64,000 nt of DNA from Ailurus styani (Eukaryota; Chordata; Mammalia; Carnivora; Ailuridae): assembly GCA_002007465.1 (NCBI GenBank), contig LNAC01000008.1, forward strand, positions 8,430,810 to 8,494,809, read 5' to 3'. A model generated the notes under the pieces. It saw only the letters and a list, made by a program, of their open reading frames with translations, was not told the DNA's origin and searched no databases. Shown in pieces: positions 38,062 to 50,384 of the stretch (its first letter is position 1; each line of letters starts with the position of its first letter). Made by a program: the position numbers and the translations under genes.

Positions 38062-38232
38062 GGGCGCCTGGGTGACTCAGTTGGTTGAGTGACTGCCTTC
38101 AGCTCAGGTCATGATCATCAAGTCCCACACTGGATTACCTGTTCAGCAGGGAGTCTGCTTCTTCCTCTGACTCACCCCCATCTCATGGTCTCTCTCTCTC
38201 AAGTAAATAAATAAAATCCTTAAAAAAAAAAA
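38062..38232 (+). repeat. CAN-SINE
   Basis: Begins gggcgcctgggtgactcag; a short internal part is deleted after 'catgatcat'. A 5-base A-run tail closes it. Confidence 0.9.
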
Positions 38233-38280
38233 GCAGCTGGAGACTCTAGTACCCCACTTTTAATAATGAATAGAACACCT

Positions 38281-38461
38281 AAGATTTTTTTTTATTTGAC
38301 AGAGATAGAGAACACAAGTAGGCAGAGCGACAGGCAGAGGCAGAGGGAGAAGCAGCTTCCCTACTAAACAGGGAGCCCAATGTGGGACTCGATCCCAGGA
38401 CCCTGGGATCATGACCTGAGCTGAAGGCAGTGGCTTACCCGACTGAGCCATCCAGGCGCCC
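38281..38461 (-). repeat. CAN-SINE
   Basis: Target-site duplication taatgaatagaacacct / taatgaatagaacatct. Confidence 0.95.
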
Positions 38462-39273
38462 TAATGAATAGAACATCTAAACAGATTAAAGACATAGATG
38501 GTTGAACAACACTATAAACCGACTAGACTTAAGAGACATCTCTAGAACATTCCATGAAAGAAGAGCAGAATACACATTCCTATCAAGTGCACATGAACTA
38601 TCCTCCAGTATAGGCCATATGCTACGAAAAAGAAAAGTCTCAATAGATTTGAAAAAATGAGGTCATACAAAGTGTCTTCTCCAACTACAATGGAATGAAT
38701 GAAGCTAGAGATTAATAACCGAAGGGAAAATAGAATGTTTGCAAATATGTAGATATTAAACCACACAGTTTTAAAGGAACTGTGGGTCAAAGAAATCACA
38801 AAGGAAGTTGAGAAATATCTGGAGACAAATGAAAACAAAACACAACGTAATAAAATCGTGGGATGCAGCCAAGGCAGTGCACATATTAAATTTACAGCTA
38901 TGAGTAAATTTACAGCCATGAGTGACTATATTGAGAAAGAAGAAAGATCTCAAATGAATAACCTAACTTTACACTTGGAGGACATAGAAAAAGAAGAGTA
39001 AATTTAAATCAAAGCTAGTATCAGGAAGGAAATAATAAGGATTAGAGCAACGTTAAATAGAGAATAGAGGAAAACAGAGTCACTGGAATCAATGAAACCA
39101 AGAGTTGCATCTTTGAAAAGATCAACAGAATCAAGACATTTTCAGCTAGACTGACAAAGAAAAAGAGAGAGAAGATGCAAATCCTTAAAATAAGAAATAA
39201 AAGTGGGGCATTACTATTGGCTCTATAGAAATAAAAAAGATCATAAGAGAACACTGTGAAAAATTGTATGTCT

Positions 39274-39485
39274 GGGCACCTGGGGGCTCAGCTGGTTAAG
39301 TGTCTGCCTTCGGCTCAAGTCATGATCCCAGGATCCTGGGATCAAGCCTTGTGTCTGACTCTGTGCTTTCTGCAGGGAGTCTGCTTGTATCTCTCCCTCT
39401 TCCTCTGCCCCTCCCCTTGTTTGTGCTCCTCCTCTCTCTCTCTCTTTCTCAAATAAATAAACAAATAAATAATCTTTAAAAAAAG
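39274..39485 (+). repeat. CAN-SINE
   Basis: Target-site duplication gaaaaattgtatg / gaaaattgtatg within L1 sequence. Confidence 0.9.
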
Positions 39486-39765
39486 GAAAATTGTATGCCA
39501 ACAAATCAGATAACCTAGATGAAATGGACAAATTCATAGAAACACATAAATTATCTAAACTGACTTAAGAAGAAATAGAATATTTCAACAGACTTATAAT
39601 ACATAAAGAGATAGACTCAGTATTCCAAAACTTTCCAGGAAAGAAAAGTCCAGGACTAGATGGCTTCCCTGATGAATTCTACCAATCAATTATGGAGTAA
39701 CTACCCTTGAATCATGTAGGGGTTAGGGGCACTGACGCCCTGTGCAGTCCAAAATCAGCATATAT

Positions 39766-39958
39766 CTTTTTTAAAAAGCTTTTATTTATTTATTTATTTA
39801 TTTATTTATCAGAGAGAGAGAGAGAGCACAAGCAGCAGAGGGAGAGAGAGAAGCAGACTCCCCGCTAAGCAGGAAGCCCGACACGGGACTCGATTTCAGG
39901 ATGCCAGGATCATGACCTGAGCTGAAGGCACACGCTTAACTGACTGAGCCACCCAGGC
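39766..39958 (-). repeat. CAN-SINE
   Basis: Target-site duplication cagcatata at both ends; contains a (TTTA)n run. Confidence 0.9.
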
Positions 39959-40186
39959 TCAGCATATAACCCTTGCATGTAACTTTTAAGTCTCCACAAA
40001 TTTAACTACTAGTAGCCCACTGTTCACTGGAAATCTTACCTATAACATAAGAAGTTGACTAACACATATTTTGTATATGTATTATATACTGTACTCTGAT
40101 AATACAGTAAGCTGGGGAAAAGAAAATGTTGTTAAGAAAATCGTAAGTAAAAAAAAAAAGTAAAAAAATTAAAAAAAATAAAATAA

Positions 40187-40378
40187 GGGCGCCTGGGTGG
40201 CTCAGTGGGTTAAAGCCTCTTCCTTCGGCTCAGGTCATGATTTCAGCATCCTGGGATCGAGGCCCGCATCGGGCTCTCTGCTCAGCAGGGAGCCTGCTTC
40301 CTCCTCTCTCTCTGCCTGCCTCTCTGCCTACTTGTAATCTCTCTCTCTGTCAAATAAATAAATAAAATCTTTAAATAA
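40187..40378 (+). repeat. CAN-SINE
   Basis: Begins gggcgcctgggtggctcag and ends in an A-rich 'aaataaaataaaa' tail. Confidence 0.95.
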
Positions 40379-40420
40379 AATAAAATAAAAGTAAAGTAAA
40401 GTAAAAAAAAATCATAAGTA

Positions 40421-40563
40421 GGGTGCCTGGGTGGCTCAGTTGGTTAAGCATCTGGATTTGCTCAGGTCATGATCTCAGGGTCCCGGGATCGAGTCCCACA
40501 TCGGGCTCCCTGCTCAGCAGGGAGTCTGCTTCTCTTCTCCTCCCCTGGCTCATGCTCTCTCGA

Positions 40564-40611
<48 letters not shown>

Positions 40612-40615
40612 AAAG
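40421..40615 (+). repeat. CAN-SINE with (GAAA)n tail
   Basis: Target-site duplication aaatcataagta / aaatcataaaga. The tail is a long (GAAA)n run at 40562-40614 (about 13 units), likely length-variable between individuals. Confidence 0.95.
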
Positions 40616-40825
40616 GAAATCATAAAGAGGAGAAGGTACATTTACAATCCTGTACCATATTTATTGAAAAAAATCCATGTACAGCCCCGTGCAGTTCAAA
40701 TCCATCTTGTTCAAGGCTCAACCATATTCTAACTCTTCCAAGAATAGAAGAAGAAGCATCATTTATGATGAATCCAGCATTACCGTAATAATAAAGACAG
40801 ATAAATATAAGAAATGAAAATTACA

Positions 40826-40964
40826 GGGGCACCTGGGTGGCTCAGTCGGTTGAGAGTCTGCCTTAGGCTTGGGTCGTGATCCCAGGGTCCTGGGATCAAG
40901 TCCTTCATCAGGCTCCCGGAGCCTGCTTCTCCCTTTCCCTCTCCCTGCCGCTTCCCCTGCTTAT

Positions 40965-41018
<54 letters not shown>

Positions 41019-41052
41019 TCAAATAAATAAAACCTAAAACAAATGAAAAAAA
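40826..41052 (+). repeat. CAN-SINE with (CT)n expansion
   Basis: Target-site duplication atgaaaattacag at both ends. The CT run at 40965-41013 has about 24 units and encodes the spurious RERERE ORF on the minus strand. Confidence 0.95.
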
Positions 41053-41107
41053 AGGAGATGAAAATTACAGCCAGTGAGAAAAGAGAGAAAAAAAATATAT
41101 ATATATA

Positions 41108-41947
41108 TGCCCCTGGTTTCCGGCATAGAACTCCTGAAGCCTTTGTCATTTCCTAAGTGATAAAAGCACCAGGAGCATCTTTTGTTATACTATTTGGTCT
41201 TCGACCCCATTTCCTGGGACAGAGCTCCTAAAACCCTTGGAATTTCCTGATAGGAGTGTCTTTTGTTGTAATAAGGCAACTCTGGGTGGGCTCCTGGAGG
41301 GGGGCTGGTCACCGGAAAGGCCAAGCCATAATTAGAAGTTTGGAATTTTCAGCCACACCCCCCCATTCTTCAGATAGGAGAGAGGGGCTGTAAATGGAGT
41401 TAATGATTTATTATGCCTACGTGACAAAGCCTCCATAAAAATCCCAAAAGTACGGGGTTCAGAAAGCTTCCGGGTCAGTGAACTTGTGGAGGTGCCGGGA
41501 GAGTGGTGGACGCAGAGGATGGAAGCTCCATGCTCTTCCCACATACCTTGCCCTACAGATCTCTTCCATCTGGATGTTCATCTGGACCCTTATCATATCC
41601 TTTCATAGTAAATAGGTAAACAGTAAGTAAACTGTTGCCCTGAGTTCTGTGGGCCCCTCTAGGAAATCAATTGAACCTGAAGAAGGGGTCATGGAAACCT
41701 CTGATTTATAGCCAGTCCATCAGGACCACAGTTAACAGACCGGACGTGCTCTGCGCATCTGAAGTGGTGGGCAATCTTGTAGAACCAAACCATGAACCGG
41801 AAGGATCTGACACTATCTCCAGGTAGATAGTGTCAGAACTGAGTTAAGTTGTCAGGCACCCAACTGGTGTTGCAGAGAATTTCTTGTGGTGGTGTTGCAG
41901 AAGGGTTGTGGTGTGGTAGTTGGGTAAGAGTGAAGGAAAAACACATA
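41108..41947 (+). mobile_element. Old solo LTR, ERVL-like, inserted in L1
   Basis: About 840 bp starting 'tgcccctggtttccggcata' and ending near 'ggaaaaacacata'. It contains a TATA-like 'cctccataaaaatcccaaa' near 41432 and a 'catagtaaataggtaaac' polyadenylation-like region. L1 ORF2 sequence resumes directly after it. I judge it a solo LTR; the family name is uncertain. Confidence 0.5.
41807..41836. other. 12-bp stem hairpin in LTR
   Basis: ctgacactatct and agatagtgtcag flank a 6-base loop. It is conserved in the inverted copy at 42716-42745. Confidence 0.9.
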
Positions 41948-42005
41948 AGGAGCCCTGAGGTTTTTCCTTAAACACAGATTAATATCCCTTAAGAATATAG
42001 TTGCA

Positions 42006-42206
42006 GGGCACCTGGGTGGCTCAGTGGGTTAAAGCCTCTGCTTTCGGCTCAGGTCATGATCTCAGGGTCCTGGGATCGAGGCCCGCATCGGGCTCTCTGC
42101 TCCGCAGGGAGCCTGCTTCCCCCTCTCTCTCTGCCTGCCTCTCTGCCTCCTTGTGATCTCTCTCCTGCTGTGAAATAAATAAATAAAATCTTTAAAAAAA
42201 AAAAAA
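42006..42206 (+). repeat. CAN-SINE present in only one arm
   Basis: A 15-bp target-site duplication aagaatatagttgca is exact on both sides. The right arm of the inverted duplication has an empty site here, so insertion followed the duplication. Confidence 0.95.
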
Positions 42207-42454
42207 AAGAATATAGTTGCAAAATTCCTAAGCAAAAAGCTGGCAAACTAAATCCAAAAGCATATCAAAAGGATTACACACCATAACCAAGTAGGATCTC
42301 AGGAATGCAAGGATGGCTCAACATAAGAAAACCAATCAATGCAATACTCATATTAATAGAACAAATAGAAAAAATCACATGATCATCTTAACTGTTGCAT
42401 TAAAGATATTTGGCAAAATCTAATATCCTTTTATGATAAAAGCTCTCCAAAAAT

Positions 42455-42506
42455 TAGGGATAGAAAGAACATCTTGCACATGTGCAAGATGTTCTTTCTA
42501 TCCCTA
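42455..42506. other. 52-bp perfect palindrome
   Basis: Centred between 42480 and 42481: 26 bases (ending cttgcaca) are followed at once by their exact reverse complement (starting tgtgcaag). It marks the inner end of the inverted duplication. Confidence 0.97.
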
Positions 42507-42770
42507 TGCTTTTGGATTTAGTTTGCCAGCTTTTGCTTAGGAAATTTGCAACTATATTCTTTAGGGATATTAATCTGTGTTTAAGGAAAAACCTTAGGGC
42601 TCCTTATGTGTTTTTCCTTCACTCTTACCCAACTACCACACCACAACCCTTCTGCAACACCACCACAAGAAATTCTCTGCAGCACCAGTTGAGTGTCTGA
42701 CAACTTAACTCAGTTCTGACACTATCTACCTGGAGATAGTGTCAGATCCTTCCAGTTAAGGGTTTGGTCC
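42505..42770. repeat. Right arm of a large inverted duplication
   Basis: Reverse complement of the left arm with scattered substitutions and no SINE. L1 sequence in plus orientation resumes after about 42775. Confidence 0.93.
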
Positions 42771-42949
42771 TACAAGGACATTTATGAAAAACCCACAGAT
42801 AACTTTATACTCAATGGTGAGAGGCTGAAAGTTTTGCCCCTAAGATAAGGAATAAGACAAGAATGTCTACCTTCACCATTGCCACTCAACATCACACTGG
42901 AAGTTCTAACCAAAGCAATTAGACAAGAAAAATAAAAAAGGCATGGGAT

Positions 42950-43099
42950 GGGGGAGTTGGGTGGCTCTGTCAGTTAAGCATCTGCCTTACACTCAGGTCA
43001 CAATCCCAGAGATCATGGGATCAAGCCCCATGTTGGGCTCCCTGCTCCTTGGGGAACCTTCTTCTCTCTCTCCCTCTACCTCCTGCTCTCCCTGCTTCT

Positions 43100-43133
<34 letters not shown>

Positions 43134-43163
43134 AAATAAATAAATAAAATCTTTAAAAAAAAA
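42950..43163 (+). repeat. CAN-SINE with (CT)n expansion
   Basis: Diverged head 'gggggagttgggtggctctg'. (CT)n at 43101-43130. Confidence 0.85.
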
Positions 43164-43166
43164 TAG

Positions 43167-43362
43167 GGGGCACCTGGGTGGCTCAGTGGGTTAGAGCCTC
43201 TGCCTTCAGCTCAGGTCACGATCCCAGGGTCCTGGGATGGAGGCCCACATTGGGCTCCCTGCTCAATGGGGAGCCTGCTTCCTCCTCTCTCTGCCTGCCT
43301 CTCTGCCTACTTGTGATCTCTCTCTCTCTGTCAAGTAGACTAAAAAAAAAAATCTTAAAAAA
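43167..43362 (+). repeat. CAN-SINE
   Basis: Directly follows the previous SINE's A-tail, a tail-into-tail insertion. Confidence 0.9.
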
Positions 43363-43372
43363 AATAAAATAT

Positions 43373-43572
43373 GGGCACCTGGGTGGCTCAGTGGGTTAAA
43401 GCCTCTGCCTTCAGCTCAGGTCATGATCTCAGGGTCCTGAGATTGAGCCCTACATCAGGCTCCCTGCTCAGTGGGGAGCCTGCTTCCTCCTCTGTCTTTG
43501 CCTGCCTCTCTGCCTACTTGTGATCTCTCTCTGTCAAATAAATAAATAAAATCTTTTAAAAAATTTTAAAAT
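43373..43572 (+). repeat. CAN-SINE
   Basis: Third of three head-to-tail SINEs, again inserted at the A-rich tail of its neighbour. Confidence 0.9.
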
Positions 43573-44341
43573 AAAAATAAAAAGCATCTAAATTTGAAAG
43601 GAAAAGATAAAACTACTTCTATTCACAGACAACATGACCCTATTTATAGAAAATCCTAAGGAATCCATGAAAGAGCTAGAACATATACGCAAATCACATA
43701 TCTCATGAAGGTTTAAAATCCAGAATATACAAAGAACTCCTACAACTCAACGACAAAAAGACAAGCAACCCAATTTAAAAATGGGCAAAGGGCTTGAATA
43801 CATATTTCCCCAAGAAAGATATAAAAATGGATAATTAACATGTAACAAGATGCTCAACAACACTGGTAACAACAACACTGCTAACAACATTAGGAAACTG
43901 CAAACAAAAACCACAATGAGATACTACTTCACACTCAGTAGCATGGTTATTATCAAAAATGTGTTGAAGTTGAGAAGTTGGAACCCTCTTATACCACTGG
44001 TGGGACTGTGAAATGGTGCAGCTGCTGTGCATTTTGGTTGTTCTTCAAAACGATAAACATAGAATTATCATATGATCCAGCAATTCTACTTCTGGGTATA
44101 TATCCAAAAGAATTGAAAGCAAGGACTGGAACTGACCATGAACACTGATATTCACTGTAGCACTACAGTGTTGACACTGTTGTACACTGTTTTATTCACA
44201 ACAGCCGAAAGGTAGAAATCACTGAAGTGTCCATCACAGGCTGAATGGATAAACAAAATGTGGTATATCTAGGTAACAGAGTATTACTTAGCCATAAAAA
44301 AGAATGAAGTTCTGACCCATGATACAACTTGGATGAACTTT

Positions 44342-44535
44342 ATTTTTTTAAGATTTTATTTATTTATTTGAGAGAGAGAGAGCATGCACACAAGCAGGGG
44401 GAGTGGCAGTGGGAGAGGGAGAAGCGGACTCCCCGCTAAGCAAGGAGCCTGATGCAGGGCTCTATCCCAGGACTCTGGGATCATGACTTGAGCTGAAGGC
44501 AGACATTTAACCGACGGAGCCACCCAGATGCCCCT
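44342..44535 (-). repeat. CAN-SINE
   Basis: Target-site duplication ttggatgaactt at both ends within L1 3' sequence. Confidence 0.95.
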
Positions 44536-45469
44536 AATTTGGATGAACTTTAAAAACATGCTGAGTGAAATAAGTCAGACAGAGACAGGCAAGCATTATA
44601 TGGTTATAACTGATATGAAATATCTAGCATGTGCAAATTCATAGAGACAAAAGAAAGTAGATTAGAGGTTACCAGGGGCTGGAGGAGGAGGGACAGGAAT
44701 GAGGAATTATTGCTTAATGGTTAAAGAATTTCCACCTGGAGGTGATAGAAAGACTTTGGAGCTAAGCAGAGGTCAGGTATTGTGCATATTCAACCTTGTA
44801 TTTGTACTTAATGTCACCAAACAGTACACTTAGAAACAGTTAAAACAGCAAATTTTGTGTTCTACATATTTCACTGCAATACAAAAATGCAAATTAAAAA
44901 AAACACCATTATAACATTGGTATTACACTGTTTATCCCCTTTTGCAACCTGCTTATATTTTCACTCAATGTTCTGGTTTGGAGATTTTTGCCTGGAAGGC
45001 TGCCTCATCCTTTTTCTGGGCTGTATAGTATTCCATGGTAGAAGTATACTCTAATGTTTTTCTGTGCTCTAAGTCCCCATTTTTATAAACCAGTCTGCTG
45101 GGAAGACATTTATCCCAGTTTTTCTGGGATTCACACAAGCAGCAAAAGGGCCAGGTTGGAGGGTACCGCCGTCCTCAACAGCGTTAGCGTGGCCAAATTA
45201 CTCTTTAACAGGGTCAGACGGATTCCCTTGCCCATCACCAGTGCACTCCCAGGGACCCCTGCCCATTGTCTCTAGGGCCGGCCTGGGAGTCTCCCTAGTA
45301 TTGAGGAGAGGTGATTTTTGTTCCCTGAAAACTAGGTTGATCTTTTAGTTGGCATTGTCCTGATTCACCTTCCCTGAATCACCTGTTCCTGCCTGTATTT
45401 CATTGACTGTTGTGTCCCCAGATTCACATCCACCTGGAACCTCAGATGGTGACTTTTAGGGTTTTTGAG

Positions 45470-45780
45470 ATATAATTATTTACATTAAAATGAGGTCACC
45501 CTGGAGGAGGGCGGGCCCTCAGTCCAGTGGAAGGACTGGGATCCTTCCAAGAAGGCCATGTGAAAACAGACAATGGATCCAGAAGACAGAGGCCATCAAG
45601 GAGAAGCCCGCAGAAGCTGGAAGAGGGGCCTGAGGCCAATTCTCTGTCTTAGCCTCCAGGCCTGCTGACACTTCAGTCTGGGACTTGCCCAGATCGGCCT
45701 CCAGACGGTGAAAGAATACATTTCTGCTCCTTTAAGCCACTAGTTCCGGGTCACTGTTATGGCGGCCCCATGAAACAATG
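45470..45780. repeat. Old dispersed repeat, family unassigned (LTR-type)
   Basis: 'aaatgaggtcaccctggagg', 'cagaagctggaagagg' and 'cctttaagccactag' with 'ctgttatggc' are shared in order with other mammalian copies. Similar pieces occur at 54395, 57000 and 60080. Confidence 0.5.
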
Positions 45781-46069
45781 TCATCCGCCCATCTTAATAT
45801 CTGGTGGGTTTTTTTTCCTCCCTTCTAGTGTGTCTTCAATATGTTCTGGAAGCTATTCCCTGACCAGTTAAATGCATGGCGGACATCTTCTCTTAGTCCC
45901 TGGCTTGTCCTGTCAATTTCTTTATGGATTTTTTTTTTTTGATGTCCAAAAGTAGGACATCTGTGATCGAGTTTAATGTATCCCAAGCCCTCCAATTATT
46001 CTTTTTTTATTTTTTTTCCCTGGGCAAGGGTGGGTTTTCATGTGCCAGGCAGTTAAGACTGGTGCATGG

Positions 46070-46560
46070 TTCTCTGTGATGCTTCCAGCCTGACCTCTCC
46101 GCATTCCGGGCTTGGGCGTCCGCCAGCCCCTCCGCTTGCCCCCCATTAAGGCTCCGTGGGGGAAGGGTGCGGACAGCTGAGTGTGAGTCAGCCCGGGCCA
46201 AGCTGCCTGGGGCGGAAGTGGTTGGCTCAGCCGCTGGGACCGGCTGTGTGGGTTCCTGGCCGAGGGGGGCTATGGACAGAATGAGCGGGGCAGGAAGTGG
46301 GTCAGCTGAGGCAGCAGACTTCGGGACCCCACGTGTTCGCTGACCGGAATGTTGGGCGGGGGTAACCCCGAGAGCCTGCGCTTCCTCCCCCGCCGTGCTC
46401 CGGCGCCTCCGGTTGCACACGTGCGGTTTGCACACGTGCGCGCCTCTACTGGCCCTGCCAGCTGCAGTGTGCACTTATGAAGCACCTGCTTGGTGCCGGG
46501 CCGGGGCGGAGCAGGGGCGCACAACTCTGCCAGGTGGGAGTGGGAGTCAGCGCCTTCTCG
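46070..46560. promoter_or_regulatory. CpG-rich intergenic block with tandem CACGTG
   Basis: CpG-dense compared with flanks and SINE-free. Two copies of ttgcacacgtgcg, each with an E-box CACGTG, lie in tandem at 46413-46440. It is not at a known gene start; whether it is a promoter is unknown. Confidence 0.35.
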
Positions 46561-46680
46561 TGGGGAGAACTGAGCCCCGCAACAGGGCACCCCCGTCTCA
46601 CCCAACGTCTCAAATCTTTTTCCTTGGCTGGCTAGGGCCCTCTCTGTCCCTCACTGTTCTCACTCTAAACACGGGACTTG

Positions 46681-46852
46681 GGGCTCCTGGGTGGCTCAGG
46701 TCATGATCTCAGGGTCCTGGGATCGAGGCCCGCATCGGGCTCCCTGCTCAGCGGGAAGCCTGCTTCCCCCTCTCTCTGCCTGTCTCTCTGCCTTCTTGTG
46801 ATCTCTCTCTGTGTCAAATAAATAAATAAAATCTTAAAAAAAAATAAAAAAA
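46681..46852 (+). repeat. CAN-SINE with internal deletion
   Basis: The segment after 'ggtggctcag' is deleted directly to 'gtcatgatctc'. Target-site duplication aacacgggacttg. Confidence 0.9.
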
Positions 46853-46867
46853 TAAACACGGGACTTG

Positions 46868-48119
46868 GGAAGAGAAAATATCTAGGAGTTTCCACATTGT
46901 CTCTCTGCCCCTCTTTGAATCTCTCCCTTGCACTCTCTGCATTTCTGCTTTTCACTCTCTCATAGTCTCTTTTTGTCTTGGCCTTTCCACCTCCCCCATC
47001 AGCACCACACAGAGTGTGTGTGGGGGGAGGGGAAGGGGTGGCACCTGAGCCTGCCCCTCCCCTTTTCCGGGGGACCTGGACATGTCCGGGCAGGTCTGAG
47101 GCATTCCTTGTAGAAACTGCTGAATGCCTGGTGGCAAGTTGCCAGTGCAGAAAGGAGGGAGTAGGAAAGTGAAAGAGGGCGTGGGGGAAGGCCTTTGGGA
47201 TTTCTGGTTCAGTACTTCACCCCCCCAACACATACCCAGGACTGTCACACTCAACGTGTTCCAAGATGATGTTGGGTTTTGAGGTATGCATAGGAGTTCT
47301 CCAAGTGTAAATGGGGGCAGGGGGAGGGGGCTTTCAGGCAGAGGGGTCAGCTTGGGGTCAGTGGTAAGAAGAGAACGGAAGTTCAAATGCCCAGAAGAGA
47401 AGTTTGGTTTTCTCCTGTAAGAGAAAGGGAGCTATGGAGGGTATGAGAGGTGGGGAGGGATCCCCAGAATGGGGTGGACAATAAGGATGAAACTGGTGTC
47501 CAAGACCCTCATCTCCAAGTAAAACTAAGAATGTCCAGGCGAGAGCTGAGGGAAACTGTTGAATGAGGCCAAGCGAGGTCTCTCCAAGTCTTACCCTACA
47601 ATGAACCTGCCCCCATCTGCCTTAGACTATTCAGCTGCCTGTGCAACCCTCATTACTACGGGCACCCCCTGCACTGTACTCCCGGCCTGGAAACTGCTGG
47701 ATCCCTGGTGTGTCCCCAGCCCCAGGAACCAATGCCCAGTAGGCACTTCATAAGTGACCAAGGCAGCCACAGGCTAAGGCACGGAAAACGCAGCATAGGC
47801 AGGTCGGCTGGAGAAGGAAGCTGGCCTTCTGGGGCGTGTCTTCCGCTCTGGGGAGGCTCCAGCGTCTCTCTGCGCCCCCTGCTGGCCTCAGGACAGAACA
47901 CCGAGCACTCACCCCTTTTCCTAGGTCCTCCCCTAGTTAATTACACACCAATTACACGCCTGGGGCTGCGCTGAGTGCAAAGGACACTTCCTCTGAGGGT
48001 GCAAAGACCCTGTGTCCTCAGGGACTTGGAGGAGGTGCCCTCCTCCCCTGGGACCCACGTTCTGCAAGACAAGTCCTTTTGGTTTCAGAGATCTATTCTT
48101 TAAAAGCCACTGCCTCTTA
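46868..48119. other. Gene-free DNA
   Basis: No gene, SINE or exon is recognisable. An L2-like piece is near 47625-47760 ('ctgcctgtgcaaccctcattac', 'agtaggcacttcataagtg'). Confidence 0.4.
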
Positions 48120-48670
48120 GGGCGCCTGGGTGGCTCAGGGGTTAAAGCCTCTGCCTTCCGCTCAGGTCATGATCTCAGGGTCCTGGGATCTGTAAGGTTT
48201 CCCGGTAGCCCTCCCAGTAACGGCGGATGAAACAAAGCACCAGACGAATAGGCACGAGGGGAGATTTTTAATAGAGATGCCCTCGGGCGAGGTTCCGCGA
48301 CTCCGAGAGAAGGGAGTCGGGGAAGTCGCACCTGGGGAGGATGCGCACGGGTTTTTATGGGGTGTGGGCGGAACGGGGGAACATGACCGTAATTGGTAGG
48401 AGATTGGATGGAGTTCAGCCCTCGGTTTCCCGCCGAAGCTCTGGCCTTGGCGGTCTTTTGAGAGTGGAAGCTGATTAGAGGGGGGCGGGGCGGTGAGACA
48501 GTAGGGCAGCTGCCGTCTTGTGGCCTCCTCAGTTCCCCGGACCCCCCGTCGGCCCAACAGGATCGAGGCCCGCATCGGGCTCTCTGCTCAGCAGGGAGCC
48601 GGCTTCCTCCTCTCTCTGCCTACTTGTAATCTCTCTCTGTCAAATAAATAAATAAAATCTTTAAATAAAA
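48120..48670 (+). repeat. CAN-SINE interrupted by a solo LTR
   Basis: Target-site duplication taaaagccactg(c/a) at both outer ends. The SINE body is split at 'cctgggatc' by 369 bp of LTR. Confidence 0.95.
48191..48559 (-). mobile_element. Solo LTR, class I (gammaretrovirus-like) ERV
   Basis: On the minus strand it runs TGTTGGG...CCTTACA, with TGT/ACA ends and a 5-bp target duplication ggatc (48186-48190 and 48560-48564). U3-like CCAAT boxes lie at 48392-48396 and 48403-48407, a TATA-like CATAAAAA at about 48352-48359, and a polyadenylation signal ATTAAA at 48267-48272, all in correct LTR order. No internal retroviral genes are present, so it is the remnant of recombination between two LTRs. 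Intact ends suggest a relatively recent insertion. Confidence 0.85.
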
Positions 48671-48759
48671 TAAAAGCCACTGACTTAAAATGTCTTCATC
48701 CCTCCTGAGGACATACATAGGGGAATGACGAGATCCTGTTTCCGGTTCAAACTACTTAG

Positions 48760-49060
48760 CTCCAGAGAAGCTGACCAGCTTTCCTGACTCTCTGCAACTT
48801 GGCCGTGACGCGTGGGACAAGAGGCTTCGCCTGGCAGAGCTTCGGTTTCCCTGTCTGTAAAAGGTGGTGATGGCACCCGCCCCCCGCCCCTCACCACAGG
48901 GTTGTGAGTGGGAACTTGGCACAAGCTGGGGGTCTAAACAATCGTGATTCAAATCCCAGCACCACACCCCCTTGCTGTGTGACCCCAGGCAAGTTACTCA
49001 GCCTCTCTGTGCATCAGAACAAAGGTACTGGGTGGTGGGAGGGAGACTGTTCAGTACAGA
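48760..49060 (+). repeat. MIR SINE pair region
   Basis: 'cggtttccctgtctgtaaaagg' and then 'gtgattcaaatcccagcacc' with 'ttgctgtgtgaccccaggcaagttactcag' are MIR cores. The region is also shared with the duplicate at 22.9-23.1 kb. Confidence 0.6.
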
Positions 49061-49272
49061 AATCCTCTCCACGTTCATACAGAAATCTTACCATTCTTAA
49101 CTCGGTGCACTCGTAACAGCAGCCACAGACTGAGCCCCAGGTCATACACCGACGATAGAAATCCCAGTGAATCAGGGTCCCCCTCTGCCCACTCAGGCCC
49201 TCAGGCTGAGGAGGACCCCAGTGGACACTAACTTCTCACAAAGACACACAAGAAATCACGTATTTCAACGGT

Positions 49273-49278
49273 TTTATT
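49273..49278 (-). terminator. PGPEP1: PGPEP1 polyadenylation signal
   Basis: Minus-strand AATAAA in 'gcaaataaaaccg'. I find no other minus-strand AATAAA between it and the PGPEP1 stop, so it is the likely gene end. The hexamer and surroundings are duplicated at 23326-23331. Confidence 0.6.
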
Positions 49279-50348
49279 TGCTTCCTGGGGTGCCAAGTTT
49301 GGGATCTTCCAGAGCCCAGCCCCCAGCAAAGTCATGACAGACCCTTTCCCAGCCTGGGCTCCCAGACAGGAGAGTTTCAGACAAGGCACTCACAGGAACT
49401 CTGGGGGTCAGGAAGAGGCCACCCCGAGGTGCAGGGGACAGGCCCACCTTGGGGGACAGAAAACACAGTTACCTTAGGTAGGAAAGGTTTTTCCTAAAGA
49501 GAAATTTAGGATGAGCAAGAAACCTGAGATGTTAAAGGAGCCCCAGAGTCATGCCAGGTCCCCCCAGGGTGGGCAGAAAGCCAGCTCTGCTTCCCGAGAC
49601 CCAGCTGTGGCTCCCCTGGTCCCTGGGGATGCCACAGGCCTTGGGAGCAGGGAGCCCAATTCCGAATGGGCTTTCCCTGGGATTCCCTAGAGACAAACTG
49701 TGTCGGCCACAGATGCCACCCACCCCAGCCCCCCAGCTCTGCAAATGGCTCGGGTGACCCTGGGCTGGGCCCTGGCTGGCAGGGAGAGGCAGGCACTTCT
49801 GTGGGTCTCCGGGCAGCTGAAAGGAAGGCCTGGTGCGGGCGGGGGTGGGGTGGGGGGGATGGATTTGGCGAGGGGAGTAGCTCAGGGCTGGAATGCACTC
49901 CCCACTGCAAAAATAGACCTGCTCTCCCTCCTGGCCAGCAGCCCCAGGCCCTTATGAGGCACTTGTGCCTGGGGAAGGGAAATGTAATCTGGGATATAAA
50001 AACAAAAGCCCTCTTCGGCTCCCCGAGCCTGGTGGATACAGTGGGGTTTGTGGCTGTGGGGAGCCACCTGGGAACGTGGCCTGCGGGACCACCAGTGCCC
50101 CACACTGGCTGCAGGCTGCCACGCTCACAGGACCGAGGCTGGAGAAGAATGGGGCTTTGTCCCCGCTATCCCCAAAGGGGACTTTTGGGTTTAAACACGC
50201 CAAGGGGTGGAGAGGTCAAAGGTCAACAGTCTAGACAGTGGCAGCAGAAAAGAGGCCGGTGAGGTGGGCGGATTTCCAGGAACAGCTCCCCTTCCTGGCC
50301 CAGTCACCCCCCAGGGCACACAGGCATGCGGGTGTGCGCGCACACGCA

Positions 50349-50384
<36 letters not shown>

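Larger units (their letters stand above)
41770..42262. repeat. Left arm of a large inverted duplication
   Basis: The plus strand here is the reverse complement of about 42505-42770 at roughly 95%, excluding the SINE at 42006-42206. It spans the 3' end of the LTR and about 100 bp of L1. Confidence 0.93.
36720..44910 (+). mobile_element. Decayed L1 complex, heavily interrupted
   Basis: Plus-strand L1-like pieces appear in order: 'caagaaatgctaaaggagtc' (about 37900), ORF2-like segments (38460-39700), the RT-region motif 'ggaatgcaaggatggctcaac' (about 42303), 'actcaatggtgagaggctgaaag' (about 42812) and a 3' end near 44600-44900. It is broken by at least fifteen SINEs, an LTR and an inverted duplication; no intact frame remains. 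Part of 36838-36950 is instead a reversed L1 3' end. Confidence 0.65.
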